Source of the DNA: an uncultured Saprospiraceae bacterium
GTDB taxonomy: Bacteria > Bacteroidota > Bacteroidia > Chitinophagales > Saprospiraceae
Direction of reading: 5' to 3'
Assembly: GCA_937997635.1 (NCBI GenBank)
Contig: CALLFA010000058.1
Span: 62,001-126,000, forward strand
DNA length: 64,000 bases
Shown: positions 1 to 9,512 of the stretch, piece by piece
Position numbering within the stretch: the stretch's first letter is position 1
Layout of the letters: each line of letters begins with the position of its first letter
Notes under the pieces: model-generated
The model's input: only the letters and a program-made list of their open reading frames with translations
What the model was told of the DNA's origin: nothing
Databases searched by the model: none
Program-made: the position numbers and the translations under genes

Positions 1-2912
1 GCTTTTAATCCCAACAAAGCAGATGCATTCAAATTGGCAATATGTTTTTGCGTGTACTCCATGACATGTTGCCAAGCATGAGTAGCCTTCGAGTGATTCC
101 CTTGTTTAGCTTCACAATAGCCTATCATATAGTTGGCTATTCGTTCATCCACATCAAATGGTTTGCCTACACCGAGTGACTCAGGCCATTGTTTTGATTT
201 ATCTAAAACCGTCAACGCTTCTGCATATTTCTGAGATTCTATAAGATCCAATGCATGCCAATAGTGTGCGGTTTCATACAACTTCCGACCTTCAGAAGCT
301 CCTTCGAATGGGAGTACTTGAAGACTACTCAATAGCGTCATTGATTCTTCATATTGGTTATTGCGATTGAGTAGATTTGCGAAAGCCATGCCAATGGAAT
401 AGTTTTCTGGAAATACTTTATATGCCTCTCTCGCATTTTTTAATCCGTCAGACCAGCTTCCATTTTCAATTTGATGGTCAAGTAATGTCTTCCAAGTTCT
501 CCAATTTTCTGGTTCGGTATCTGTTGCTTTTTTGATGTTATCAATTGGATCGATTTGAAAGAGCTTATCTAAAACATGAGCTTTCGTAATGTAAAAGGAA
601 GCACTTGGATAATTGCCGTCCAACGATTGCAAGATGCCAGCTGCTTCTGCTATTCTATTTTTTGCTAGGAGATTAAGTGCATAGTAATAGTCAGTAGTCC
701 ATCGATTTTGATGTTCTCTTAGCCACTCTAGCGCATGCAGCGTTTCTCTTCGATATGGGAAGACGAATTCTTCAAATTGCTGATTTGTCACCTTATCATT
801 TTTTGGATCTTTTAATAGATAGGCAAGCCAAATATTAATTAAAGGATGTCTTGGAGCCACTTTCAAGATGTGAACCGCTGTTGACATTTGATTTAGATTG
901 TAATAGTCAATGGCAAGTTCTAGGTAAGTTTGGTATGCCAATTCTGATTGATGCGATTGCGCGACATCATGCAATGATTGATCTGAGCGATTGTGGAGAT
1001 ATTTTTCATAATGAACAAAGTGATTAATAGGGTCAATTGCTTTGAGTTTGTCTAAAGCCTTCATAGCACCTTCTTTATCATCAGCTAATCTTGATGTTAC
1101 AGCCAATACTTTCCATGCATTGACATTTTGATTGTTGAAATCAAGTGCCATTTGAGCATATTTATCAGCCTTTTCAAGCTTATTTTCTGCTAATAAGATT
1201 TCCGAAATTTGACTAAAAGCATTTGATCGAAATGCCATAGATCTTGCTGCCCAGCCAAAAGCTTCTATGGCATTCAAATTATTACCACTTGCTCTATACA
1301 AGATTGCTGCAACATAATTAGCGTGTGGATGGTAGGTATCAAGTTGTAGTGCTTCTTTAGCATGGTGCAGGCCTTCAGTATATTGACCTTGTCGGTAATA
1401 AAGTTCTGCCAGACCACACAATGCAGGAATATGTTGATCGTCTGATTCTAGTACTGACTGAAATTTTTCTTTAGCTTTTTCGTAGGATCTAAATTTCATG
1501 TCTTCCCAGCCTGATCTATAGAGAGTTTCTGTTGTTTCTGTGGGTGCTTTATCTTTCTGAAATGGTCTGTCTAAAAATAAGTCATCAGGTGCAGAAGTGT
1601 AGTGGATATCCAACTGTGGAATATGAATGCTATACGCCTGTGCACCATCCCAATCAAACGAATAGTTGTGTGCATTCATTGGCGCTAAGGAGACAGTATA
1701 CTGCTGATGCTCTTTTTCATCTAGGTTAATGTGGACATCTACATCTGATTGGATAAGGGATTGTAAGTGAAGTGTAACAGCATTAGCTTTTTCATCAACA
1801 TTGAGAACCGCTTTGTCAGATGCATCGGAAATGCCACCAATCTCTTTGACAGGAAACCAAACTTCCGTCCACTGATCTGTGGAGTATGGTTCGAAATTAG
1901 CTTGTGTTTGCGGATTTATATGTTCGCCAGGAGAATATTGTAAAAACTGTCGCCCTGCTTGAAATTCGATGTATTGGCCATCTTCATCTGTCAATAAATC
2001 TTCCCAAATACCGCCTGATCTCGAAAGTGCCCAGAGCCATAATTTTTGTCCTGGGATAGCTTCATATTCACCCCAATGGCCAAATCCATAGTTTGCATCA
2101 TGGTAATATCCGCCAAAAAAGTCATTGTATTCGCCAACGACATGATACGATTTACTTGGACCAAAATTGTTTTGTTCGTATAAGGCTAGATTGCGTCCCA
2201 TTTGATCAATAGGCCAGGGTAGAGCTTCTCCACTGTGTTTTAACAGTTCATCGCCAGGTGTGTAAAATTCAAAATCTGATCGAGCAGGTGCCGCAGCTGT
2301 CATCCAGTTATAGTAAGACTGGTTCATTGCTGTCGGGTTATACCAAACTGCTTTGGTCTCGAATGCAGCTTTACCAGGTTCTAATGAAATGGTAACTCTC
2401 CATTGTGTTCTTGACGGTAAATCAATATTGCCAACTGTGCAGCTAACACTTCCATCATCGTGTTTGTTTATCACATAATCCACAGGTGTGGCAGTTGATG
2501 GATGATGACCTATGATTCCAAAATTAAACTCAATGCCGCCTGATGTCCAAGGTCCTCGCATCGATATATTTCGAAATTTCATGACTTCATTGCGATAGAT
2601 AAATTCCTCACCATTTGTTTTATCGATAGCACCCCAGACTTTGCCACCGACCTCGGGTAAGACAAAGACTTTAATGAATTCATTTTCTAATTCAATTACC
2701 TTCCAGTCTTGTTGTTTGGATTCGTGACTATAGCCTTCATATTTATGGTAAGGGTAAATTTTAGCATTATCGATTAATATAGGAATGGGATTGGGGTCGC
2801 TGAATGGATAGGTTTTTAGATGGCGAGTTGTTTCTTTTATTGTCGTACTCTGAGCACCGATCGTATTCAAACAGATGACTACAGAAAAGAATAAAATACG
2901 ATGTTTTAACAT
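1..2912 (-). CDS. DUF5107 domain protein with TPR repeats (3' end cut by window edge)
   Basis: This reverse-strand frame is open from an ATG at 2912 to the left edge, about 970 codons, and is missing from the ORF track because it has no stop in the window. It starts with a Sec-type signal peptide (MLKHRILFFSVV...). The first half is rich in Trp, Tyr and Gly with phrases such as VGGKVWGAIDKTNGEEF and MRGPWTSGGIEFNFG, which I recognise as DUF5107. That family resembles a galactose-mutarotase-like beta-sandwich. The second half, from about residue 470, consists of TPR helices (ALCGLAELYYRQGQY and similar). Family members are exported and probably act on carbohydrates, but no activity is proven. 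The track ORFs 1532..1729 and 2767..2982 are shadows of it or lie upstream. It follows the PHP gene on the same strand after 75 bp and could be co-transcribed. Confidence 0.85.
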   Translation of the reverse strand, partial: MLKHRILFFSVVICLNTIGAQSTTIKETTRHLKTYPFSDPNPIPILIDNAKIYPYHKYEGYSHESKQQDWKVIELENEFIKVFVLPEVGGKVWGAIDKTNGEEFIYRNEVMKFRNISMRGPWTSGGIEFNFGIIGHHPSTATPVDYVINKHDDGSVSCTVGNIDLPSRTQWRVTISLEPGKAAFETKAVWYNPTAMNQSYYNWMTAAAPARSDFEFYTPGDELLKHSGEALPWPIDQMGRNLALYEQNNFGPSKSYHVVGEYNDFFGGYYHDANYGFGHWGEYEAIPGQKLWLWALSRSGGIWEDLLTDEDGQYIEFQAGRQFLQYSPGEHINPQTQANFEPYSTDQWTEVWFPVKEIGGISDASDKAVLNVDEKANAVTLHLQSLIQSDVDVHINLDEKEHQQYTVSLAPMNAHNYSFDWDGAQAYSIHIPQLDIHYTSAPDDLFLDRPFQKDKAPTETTETLYRSGWEDMKFRSYEKAKEKFQSVLESDDQHIPALCGLAELYYRQGQYTEGLHHAKEALQLDTYHPHANYVAAILYRASGNNLNAIEAFGWAARSMAFRSNAFSQISEILLAENKLEKADKYAQMALDFNNQNVNAWKVLAVTSRLADDKEGAMKALDKLKAIDPINHFVHYEKYLHNRSDQSLHDVAQSHQSELAYQTYLELAIDYYNLNQMSTAVHILKVAPRHPLINIWLAYLLKDPKNDKVTNQQFEEFVFPYRRETLHALEWLREHQNRWTTDYYYALNLLAKNRIAEAAGILQSLDGNYPSASFYITKAHVLDKLFQIDPIDNIKKATDTEPENWRTWKTLLDHQIENGSWSDGLKNAREAYKVFPENYSIGMAFANLLNRNNQYEESMTLLSSLQVLPFEGASEGRKLYETAHYWHALDLIESQKYAEALTVLDKSKQWPESLGVGKPFDVDERIANYMIGYCEAKQGNHSKATHAWQHVMEYTQKHIANLNASALLGLK

Positions 2913-2987
2913 GGTTTAGATGTTTGAATTTTATGCTGTTGTTGCATGTTGGATAGGCAACAATAGTATTTTGTAATAACAATTCTA

Positions 2988-4088
2988 TTACTCAACGTTG
3001 AGCTTCCAGTCCAACATCAAGTGTTTTCTTTTGTCGATCAAACAATTCAAACATTCAAAACTCAATCCGAAATCACTGAGTTGCTCCAAAGTCATCACAT
3101 GCACATCTACACTGCTTTGTGGTGCAATGTGGAGAACATCAGAATGCGACTGAAAATCGTATTCAGATTTATTCTGTAAGATGAATGAGGCATCAGAATT
3201 ATTTTGAATTCTTACTATTGCTACCGAACTAGGGCCAATGTAACTCACGTTAGTGATGTCAAGACTCGCATCTACTAATGATTGCAAATGTTTTTGTTTT
3301 CCGATTAGCAACTCATTAAACCAGGTTACTGTACGACCGTCAAAGAGCGCTTGTTTTAATGACTCTTTCGTTCTTTCATTTGCAAAGACAAGTGTAATAG
3401 GTCGGTGGCCACCTTCAGCTATTTCAAATTGGTAATCCACGAGTCCATGAATATCTGAGGTGCCAATGACAGTAAGGTTATGTGTATTGGCTATTTCTAA
3501 GGCATCATCCGAATAGGTGATGTCATTGACTACTTCAAGACCATGCAGCAAATCTTTTTCTATCAGTTGCTTGTGTAATTCTGTGACAAGAACTTTACCA
3601 TCCTCTTTCTGGTTTATCCAGTTTGGATGATTCCAAAATATGAAAGCACCTTGTGATCTGGCTATTTCAAATGCTCGCACAGGCTCTTCGACATCTAGTG
3701 CATTTGCGTCTGTAATGAAGATGGCGTTGGAATGTCCAGGTGGCAAGTCTCTAGTGATCTCTGCACCGTGAATGACCATCAAATCATGAGGCTTTGCCAA
3801 TTCTTCAGCGATGATATAAGATCGATTCCTATCTGGATGGGGAATGTCTTCCAAATGCGGCTGGTATTCGAGATGTTCAGTTAATGAAATTGCATCAAGA
3901 CCGTCTTTGATTGCCTCTTGGATACGTATATCGGGCCAGACAGATCCATCAGAAAAAACGGTGTGTATGTGTAGGTCTGCCTTTAGGGTTTGGTACCCAT
4001 CCACGTCAGGAAAATTTATTTTTCTTTCTCGTTGTCCTACACAAAGTAAAGGAATGGATATAAGTAAGATGGCAACTACATTTTTCAT
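2988..4088 (-). CDS. Exported PHP-domain phosphoesterase
   Basis: A protein of 366 aa with an N-terminal signal peptide (ILLISIPLLCVGQ). PHP-superfamily metal ligands are visible in order: DLHIHTVFSDG near residue 40, TEHLEY near 70, HGAEITRD near 105, NHPNW near 153 and GTSDIHG near 210. These would form a multinuclear metal centre that hydrolyses phosphomono- or diesters. The C-terminal 100 residues form a beta-rich domain like that of Sb-PDE-type secreted phosphodiesterases. The signal peptide places it in the periplasm or outside the cell. The substrate is unknown, and phosphodiester scavenging is an inference. A DUF3604 relative lies at 7485..9356, and both carry the DLHxHT start of the fold. 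Confidence 0.85.
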   Translation of the reverse strand: MKNVVAILLISIPLLCVGQRERKINFPDVDGYQTLKADLHIHTVFSDGSVWPDIRIQEAIKDGLDAISLTEHLEYQPHLEDIPHPDRNRSYIIAEELAKPHDLMVIHGAEITRDLPPGHSNAIFITDANALDVEEPVRAFEIARSQGAFIFWNHPNWINQKEDGKVLVTELHKQLIEKDLLHGLEVVNDITYSDDALEIANTHNLTVIGTSDIHGLVDYQFEIAEGGHRPITLVFANERTKESLKQALFDGRTVTWFNELLIGKQKHLQSLVDASLDITNVSYIGPSSVAIVRIQNNSDASFILQNKSEYDFQSHSDVLHIAPQSSVDVHVMTLEQLSDFGLSFECLNCLIDKRKHLMLDWKLNVE

Positions 4089-4278
4089 GAAAATGGCATT
4101 AATATGAATGATAGACTCTATATGTAAGATAGTAATAATTTGTTGATTATATATTGAGCAAATGGATATAAATAAAAACGCAATATATTGATTATCAGTA
4201 ATTTACGACAAAAAGATACTAATTTGTTTGTACAGGTAATTCTATGTATTACTTTAGTTGGAGTAAAAATTATAATTC

Positions 4279-4911
4279 ATGAAACGACTATTATTACTGT
4301 GCTTTGTACTAACCGTTGGTAACCTGCTCAATGGACAAGCTTCACTTATTGTTATCACAAATAATCCAACGATTGATTTTCAAGAAGGTCTAGATCCTTG
4401 GAATGGCGATATGTGTATGTTTATAGGAGACCCATCCTCAGGAATTTTCGACTTTGATATCGTAGGATTTGATGCAGTATCTGTGACTGTTTCTTCGAGT
4501 AATGTATTAGTCGTCCCTACAAATTCTAATAACATAGACATGGATCTCAATTTTAATGGTGCAGACATTACAGGTGGCACTATTTTTTTGAACCCACAAG
4601 ATGAAGGTCAGAGTACAATAAGAATTACGGCATTTGATGAAAATTGGGTAGCAGTAAACTTTTATCTCGAGCTAACAGTCAAATCCTGTAGAAACATTGA
4701 AAGAGTGACTCAACGAAATATAAATCCTTTGAGTCTTGCAACAACAAATACTTTTTCTGCTAACATGATAACAAGAACTATCAATAGTGTCGTCATTCCA
4801 AGAGGTTCAGATATTGAATTTTTTGCTGGTACTTCTGTTGAATTAAATCCAGGATTTGAAGTCGAGCGCGGCGCTGAATTTCTAGCTGATATTCGTCCAT
4901 GTATTAACTGA
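4279..4911 (+). CDS. Secreted protein with '3-coathanger stack'-like C-terminus
   Basis: A protein of 210 aa with a clear signal peptide (RLLLLCFVLTVGNLLNGQ). No catalytic motif is visible. The last 35 residues (VELNPGFEVERGAEFLADI) match the 3-coathanger-stack repeat of Bacteroidota secreted proteins, a short beta motif often seen before or in place of sorting signals. A similar stretch (FEVKQGAQFLADI) lies inside the Rhs fragment at 28950..30596. It is a single gene with about 180 bp on either side and no operon partner. Its function is unknown; a surface or extracellular role is inferred from the signal peptide and terminal repeat only. Confidence 0.75.
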   Translation: MKRLLLLCFVLTVGNLLNGQASLIVITNNPTIDFQEGLDPWNGDMCMFIGDPSSGIFDFDIVGFDAVSVTVSSSNVLVVPTNSNNIDMDLNFNGADITGGTIFLNPQDEGQSTIRITAFDENWVAVNFYLELTVKSCRNIERVTQRNINPLSLATTNTFSANMITRTINSVVIPRGSDIEFFAGTSVELNPGFEVERGAEFLADIRPCIN

Positions 4912-5094
4912 TGTAAAATCCTTTTTTCTCAATTTATCTCAGTATTCGGTGGGTTAGCTTTAAGTAACTGCAAAGTGTTGTATGACTAATTTTTCCCATT
5001 ATTTCATTCGTAAAGCTTATGACAATTTGTCTTAGTTTTGCTTATAGATTCGTCTTAAGATAAACTTGCCACTAAATTTCATGTTCTATTGTTT

Positions 5095-5850
5095 ATGAAG
5101 TTTGTTGTTTTTGTCATAGTCTTTTGTTCCTTGCTCTCCTGTGGAGATGAGCAACAGCAGTTCCTTGACAATAACATATTATCTGAATATCTGGAACTTA
5201 ATCATTTTCGTGAGCTTTCTGGACTTATCGCTTGTGCAGGAGGTAAAGAAGGCGGCTTATTCAATGATCCTTCTGAGGCCAGTTCTGTTTTTTTCTATCC
5301 AATTGAAGGTGCCACAGATTTCAGATACTTTGAAACAGATAGTTTATCTGACCCTTCAGATTTTTCGCAATACAACGCTAAATTGATTGATAGCGAACCT
5401 ATATTCAACGGTTATTTATGGAAGTTTAACAATCTTGATTTTGAGGGAGAACGTTATGGCGTAGTCACCTATAAAACTGAAGGCAGAATCCATGCTTGTA
5501 ACCCTATTCGAATAAAAACCAATGTAAAACCAACGGAACAAAATCCAGATTTGCTTCAGGTAGTAGAAGATGGCGTAAATCCAAGATTTGATTGGGAAGA
5601 TGGTGTTACTAAGGAAAATGCCATTTACTTTCAGGTCATATCGGATGAGGATAATAATCTCATCTCAGGCACTTACACCTTTGACAAAAATTTTACTTTT
5701 TACAATTTGGATAATGTGGTTCTCAATATTACAGACACTTTGACTACGCCCACATTAGTGCCAAATCAAAATTATACACTTACCATGATGGGCGTAAGCG
5801 AAGACAATTGGGTCAACCTCTTTATTGAGAAAGACTTTAAAGCTCGATAG
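5095..5850 (+). CDS. Hypothetical lipoprotein
   Basis: The ORF track starts at a TTG (5089). The ATG two codons later is the better start, giving MKFVVFVIVFCSLLSC with an ideal lipobox (LLSC), so a mature lipoprotein of about 235 aa. The body is acidic and beta-rich with repeated aromatic residues (VFFYPIEGATDFRYFE) and ends in a beta-strand region. I do not recognise a catalytic family; it reads like the uncharacterised outer-membrane or periplasmic lipoproteins common in Saprospiria genomes. No partner gene is adjacent. Confidence 0.7.
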   Translation: MKFVVFVIVFCSLLSCGDEQQQFLDNNILSEYLELNHFRELSGLIACAGGKEGGLFNDPSEASSVFFYPIEGATDFRYFETDSLSDPSDFSQYNAKLIDSEPIFNGYLWKFNNLDFEGERYGVVTYKTEGRIHACNPIRIKTNVKPTEQNPDLLQVVEDGVNPRFDWEDGVTKENAIYFQVISDEDNNLISGTYTFDKNFTFYNLDNVVLNITDTLTTPTLVPNQNYTLTMMGVSEDNWVNLFIEKDFKAR

Positions 5851-5873
5851 TATGTTTACATACTGTTTTTACG

Positions 5874-5943
5874 TTGAGGTGAGACACCTACAACGACTTA
5901 GCTTTGTTAATCCTTTTTGTTGAGGCGAGACGCCTGCAATAAC
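5874..5943 (+). repeat. Two REP-like hairpin repeats
   Basis: Two copies of a short dispersed repeat, consensus TGAGGCGAGACGCCTACAGCGAC. The core AGGCG-n3-CGCCT (in either orientation) can form a small hairpin. The second copy (5920..5943) keeps the core; the first (5874..5897) is diverged (GGTGAGACACC). Other copies lie at 10.65, 14.98, 19.55-19.73 and 26.54-26.64 kb, all between genes. Confidence 0.7.
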
Positions 5944-5969
5944 ATTGCTTTGGATAATACCTTCGTTAT

Positions 5970-6165
5970 AGCCTTAATGTTTCTTAACTCCTTAATGTTC
6001 CCCACCTCCTGACCACCTTAATGTCCCTGACCACCTTAATGTCCCTGACCACCTGACCTCCTTAATGTTTCTTAACTCCTTAATGTTTCCCAACCCCCCC
6101 ACCTCCTTAACTCCTTAATGTTTCCCAATCCCCACCACCTTAATTTCTTAATGTTTCAATCAATT
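5970..6165 (+). repeat. Degenerate CCTTAATGT short-period repeat
   Basis: Between the lipoprotein and thioredoxin-like genes the motif CCTTAATGT occurs seven times exactly, plus close variants, separated by CCTGACCA or TTTCTTAACT spacers. The block is strongly C/T-biased on this strand. It contains no ORF. The rest of this 417-bp gap holds the two REP-like repeats and presumably the promoter of the gene at 6268. Its function is unknown; it may be a slippage product. Confidence 0.7.
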
Positions 6166-6267
6166 TTAAGTTTTCAACCCATTGTTTAACAAAATTATAA
6201 TCCGCAAAGAGTTTGCTGTTAATGGCGAACATTGTACTTTATCCCTTAGTATAATTATCACAAGATT

Positions 6268-7479
6268 ATGAATCGATTAATTACAATATCAGCGTTCTTA
6301 TTTTTTGTCAGTATATCATTAGACGCTCAGACAGGCATCAAGTTTAATACTGATTTTAAGAATGCGTTTGTCAATGCAAAGAAAGAGAACAAAAAGGTGC
6401 TCATATATTTCTACACAAAAAATTGTCCTGGCTGTGATTATCTAGAAGAAGAATTTTCAAATAAATCGATAGGTGACTTGTACAACAAATCATTCTTGAG
6501 TTATAAATTTGATGCGAACACCAATGGTAAAAATGCTGCTGAATACTACAACGTATACAGTTTTCCTACGATGTTGTTTGTGGCAAGTGATGGTGATCCT
6601 GTGTACAGTATGCGAGGATATAAAGAAGGTCAGGAAATTTTTGATGGAGGGAAAATAGCAAGACGAAATGGCCGTGATATCAAAAAATTAATGGATAAAA
6701 AGTATAAGGACAACCCTAAGGACACTGATCATTTGAACAACTACATTGAATATCTCATGATAAGAGAAAATTTTGGTAAGGCTAAAAAGTTGTCTAAAGA
6801 ATATTTAAATCTCAGAAACAATATTGAAGAAGCTGAATGGATGAATTTTGTTTTAGACTATGCTAGTGATCCTGAGAGTTATGCACATAAGGTTCTCTTA
6901 GAAGAGAGACAAAAATTCTATGAGCAATATGGGAAGGAAATTGTTGATCCCATTATTTTTGGAAGCATCATCTATGAAAATGCAGAAAAGCAATTTACCA
7001 GAAATGCGACTGAACAAGAACGGGCGTTTCTTAAATCAGCAGCAAGCAAAGGCTATAAACCAGATGACGAACAAGTCAGTATGTTTTATTACAATTACTT
7101 GTTCAGTAATGCAGGATTGACAGTGACGCGCATCAGTGGAAGGGATAAAGACCTGCATACCAAGTATGCTTTATTTGCCTTAGAGAATGAAATGAAAGGT
7201 GTAGACATGGAGACCTTGATTAGAACATCAGTATACCTCCTAAAGTATCACCAGAGGCAAAGTACGATGTCAAACTTGAATGACGTACTCGACAACAAAC
7301 ACAAACAGTCACCGCATTATGGATTGTTAGACATGCAATCTGTAGTGTTATACAGTTTGGGTCAAGAAGATTTAGCTGTAGAAAAAATACAGCAAGCTCG
7401 AGAATTAGCTGTAAGAAGTAAAATCAGAGACTACCGCCCTAGCGTGACGACCTTTAAAAAAGAAGGCATTATAAAGTGA
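6268..7479 (+). CDS. Exported thioredoxin-fold protein with TPR tail
   Basis: A protein of 403 aa with a signal peptide ending near DAQ (residue 20). A thioredoxin fold covers about residues 25-145, with the redox motif CPGC in NCPGCDYLEEEF near residue 56 and the expected cis-proline segment FPTMLFV near 98. The CPGC pair suits a thiol-disulfide reductase or isomerase working on exported proteins. From about 150 onward it is helical and TPR-like (SPHYGLLDMQSVVLYSLG), possibly a partner-binding platform. It stands alone and converges with the DUF3604 gene, whose stop lies 5 bp beyond its own. The partner protein is not known. Confidence 0.8.
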   Translation: MNRLITISAFLFFVSISLDAQTGIKFNTDFKNAFVNAKKENKKVLIYFYTKNCPGCDYLEEEFSNKSIGDLYNKSFLSYKFDANTNGKNAAEYYNVYSFPTMLFVASDGDPVYSMRGYKEGQEIFDGGKIARRNGRDIKKLMDKKYKDNPKDTDHLNNYIEYLMIRENFGKAKKLSKEYLNLRNNIEEAEWMNFVLDYASDPESYAHKVLLEERQKFYEQYGKEIVDPIIFGSIIYENAEKQFTRNATEQERAFLKSAASKGYKPDDEQVSMFYYNYLFSNAGLTVTRISGRDKDLHTKYALFALENEMKGVDMETLIRTSVYLLKYHQRQSTMSNLNDVLDNKHKQSPHYGLLDMQSVVLYSLGQEDLAVEKIQQARELAVRSKIRDYRPSVTTFKKEGIIK

Positions 7480-7484
7480 TTTAA

Positions 7485-9356
7485 TTACTTGGCGTCAATC
7501 CAAATCGGAGAACTCCAAGCTCTTTCTACAATCTTTTCTGGTAAATCGGAAGGCACATCTAGACCTAATTTATTTGCATCATAGGTGCTCCATCGTGGCG
7601 TTTCAATTTCCAATACCCTCATATAATACATGGTATGTAATGAAGGGTCGTAGTCATGATCAGTCCAAACCGCGTTTAATTCGACATCTCCTACCGTGTT
7701 CGTGTATCTTGCGTTCTTTACATCAACAGTTGATTTGAGTGTTGCTAATGAGCCATCTGCTGCAAGTTTTCGGTCACCTGACCAAGCAACATTAATGATT
7801 TTTTCTTGAGCTTGACCACCTTTGTCAACCCATGCTTTAATGATTTGGATTCTGTCAAGATTAGCTCCTTCAGGATCTTTGACGGCCCAAACTGCAAAAC
7901 TCGGGGCTCCTTTTGCTGGTTCTAAATCTCCACCCATCGGCACTGATTGACCATCAACTTTTGAAAGCCAATCATCTGTATCAAATGTGTTAGTAGACAG
8001 GTCAAAACCTCCATAAAATCGAAGCTTCATACGATTGCCGGATGTTGCAAATGTTTCTTTGCGTTCTAATGCCTCAAAGATGGCATCTCTTGAATTTGAC
8101 TCCGCCCAGACTCCAGCTAATCCACCACTGCTCATGTATTTGGCACGAAGGAAAGTCCCTGGATCTGATACAATTCTTTTTTCTGGCGAACCATCTAAAA
8201 CACCAAATTTTCCAAAATAAGAGGGCTCTGTAAAACCTGCACCTGAATTGTGTCCATCTGAACTACCAATGACACCAAACTTAAACGGATTTGATCCTAG
8301 TGATTCCTCAAACTGCAATCCATCTTGATAAGCTTGTCTGACATAACTGCCTTTAGGTTTGCTAGGAGGTGATACTGTTGTTGAAAATGTGTACGAGAAT
8401 AACTCAAAATCAGCAAACTCATCATTCGGTGCTAAGACGGGATGTGACATCGATTGTCCCTTTATCTGGACAACTTCATTGATGGGTTCATTACGCATTC
8501 GTTGATCAGCGTAGTCCTTTGTGATTGGCTTTCCATCAAAGGTTGTCGTCTGATACATGAATCCATCGCTCATATTACCGTTGTGTGGAATTGCCATAAC
8601 GGATATGCCCATTTGTCTTTCTTTATCCATCCAATCCCACAAGTCTTCTGGGTTTTGAGAGTCTAATGATGAAAATGGCAGATCAGAAATTTTATCCGTG
8701 TTTTTATAGATAACGTTTCGGTGTAAGTTTCTTGCAAAGGCTACTTCTCCTAATGAATCTCCAGGCGAACTCGTAAATTCATATCCTGCAAAGGTTGTAA
8801 ATGTACCTGGATCATTGTGCCTGTCTGCTGCTTCAATTATTTCATCCCAAGTAGATTTTCTTATGCCTCCTTCAGATAAAACTTCTATTGGATTATTATT
8901 TGCTAGTGATGCACCAATAATACCAAATGCTCTCAAAGAAGTAGCTCTTTCTTTACTTCTTATTTGTTCAGCCAATGGAATGTCATACAAAGGATTTTCA
9001 ACATTCAGCATTTGTTTCATAACGCCCATATACTCACTGTGATCAGTAACGGCCATGAAATCAAGTGGTCTATCAATTTGTATTTTATCTAGGACAAAAT
9101 GATCGATCGGTTTGCCTTTTCCAAACGAATAAGCATCGTCAGGGTTTGTTCTGACATTATAAATAAACGCATCAAAAGACCAACTGGTGTGGACGTGGAG
9201 GTCGCCAAAGTATGCACTTTTTTCTCCAGGTTCAATAACAGGACTACTGTTTTTACTGGCGCTTTTTAAAGGTGAAGGCGTATCACCTGATGGAGATTGG
9301 CAACTCATTAAACATAAAACAAAACCAAGAAAGAAAAGAGATGAGGACAGTTTCAT
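7485..9356 (-). CDS. DUF3604 domain lipoprotein, PHP-like hydrolase
   Basis: A protein of 623 aa. The N-terminus (FLGFVLCLMSC) is a lipobox, so it is a lipid-anchored envelope protein. YFGDLHVHTSWSFDAF near residue 50 and AVTDHSEYMG near 100 are the diagnostic start of DUF3604, a PHP-related metal hydrolase family. Further conserved parts are IPHNGNMSDG and GVIGSSDGHNSG (about 255 and 365). The length is typical for the family. Its substrates are not established. Sharing a PHP-type fold with the 2988..4088 protein, it may belong to the same envelope phosphoester metabolism, although the two are not in one operon. Confidence 0.88.
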   Translation of the reverse strand: MKLSSSLFFLGFVLCLMSCQSPSGDTPSPLKSASKNSSPVIEPGEKSAYFGDLHVHTSWSFDAFIYNVRTNPDDAYSFGKGKPIDHFVLDKIQIDRPLDFMAVTDHSEYMGVMKQMLNVENPLYDIPLAEQIRSKERATSLRAFGIIGASLANNNPIEVLSEGGIRKSTWDEIIEAADRHNDPGTFTTFAGYEFTSSPGDSLGEVAFARNLHRNVIYKNTDKISDLPFSSLDSQNPEDLWDWMDKERQMGISVMAIPHNGNMSDGFMYQTTTFDGKPITKDYADQRMRNEPINEVVQIKGQSMSHPVLAPNDEFADFELFSYTFSTTVSPPSKPKGSYVRQAYQDGLQFEESLGSNPFKFGVIGSSDGHNSGAGFTEPSYFGKFGVLDGSPEKRIVSDPGTFLRAKYMSSGGLAGVWAESNSRDAIFEALERKETFATSGNRMKLRFYGGFDLSTNTFDTDDWLSKVDGQSVPMGGDLEPAKGAPSFAVWAVKDPEGANLDRIQIIKAWVDKGGQAQEKIINVAWSGDRKLAADGSLATLKSTVDVKNARYTNTVGDVELNAVWTDHDYDPSLHTMYYMRVLEIETPRWSTYDANKLGLDVPSDLPEKIVERAWSSPIWIDAK

Positions 9357-9512
9357 ATGTAGACGCTTTACTGAAGTAGGAAGATAGAGAATTCAATATG
9401 AGTTACGGTTAACCTAAGTTTATTTTCGCTTAGATAATAGAGTTATTAAAGTCAAAGAGGACTTTTAGTTTTGTATGAGAGATATCTGCATGACAAGCTT
9501 AATGCCTCGTAC

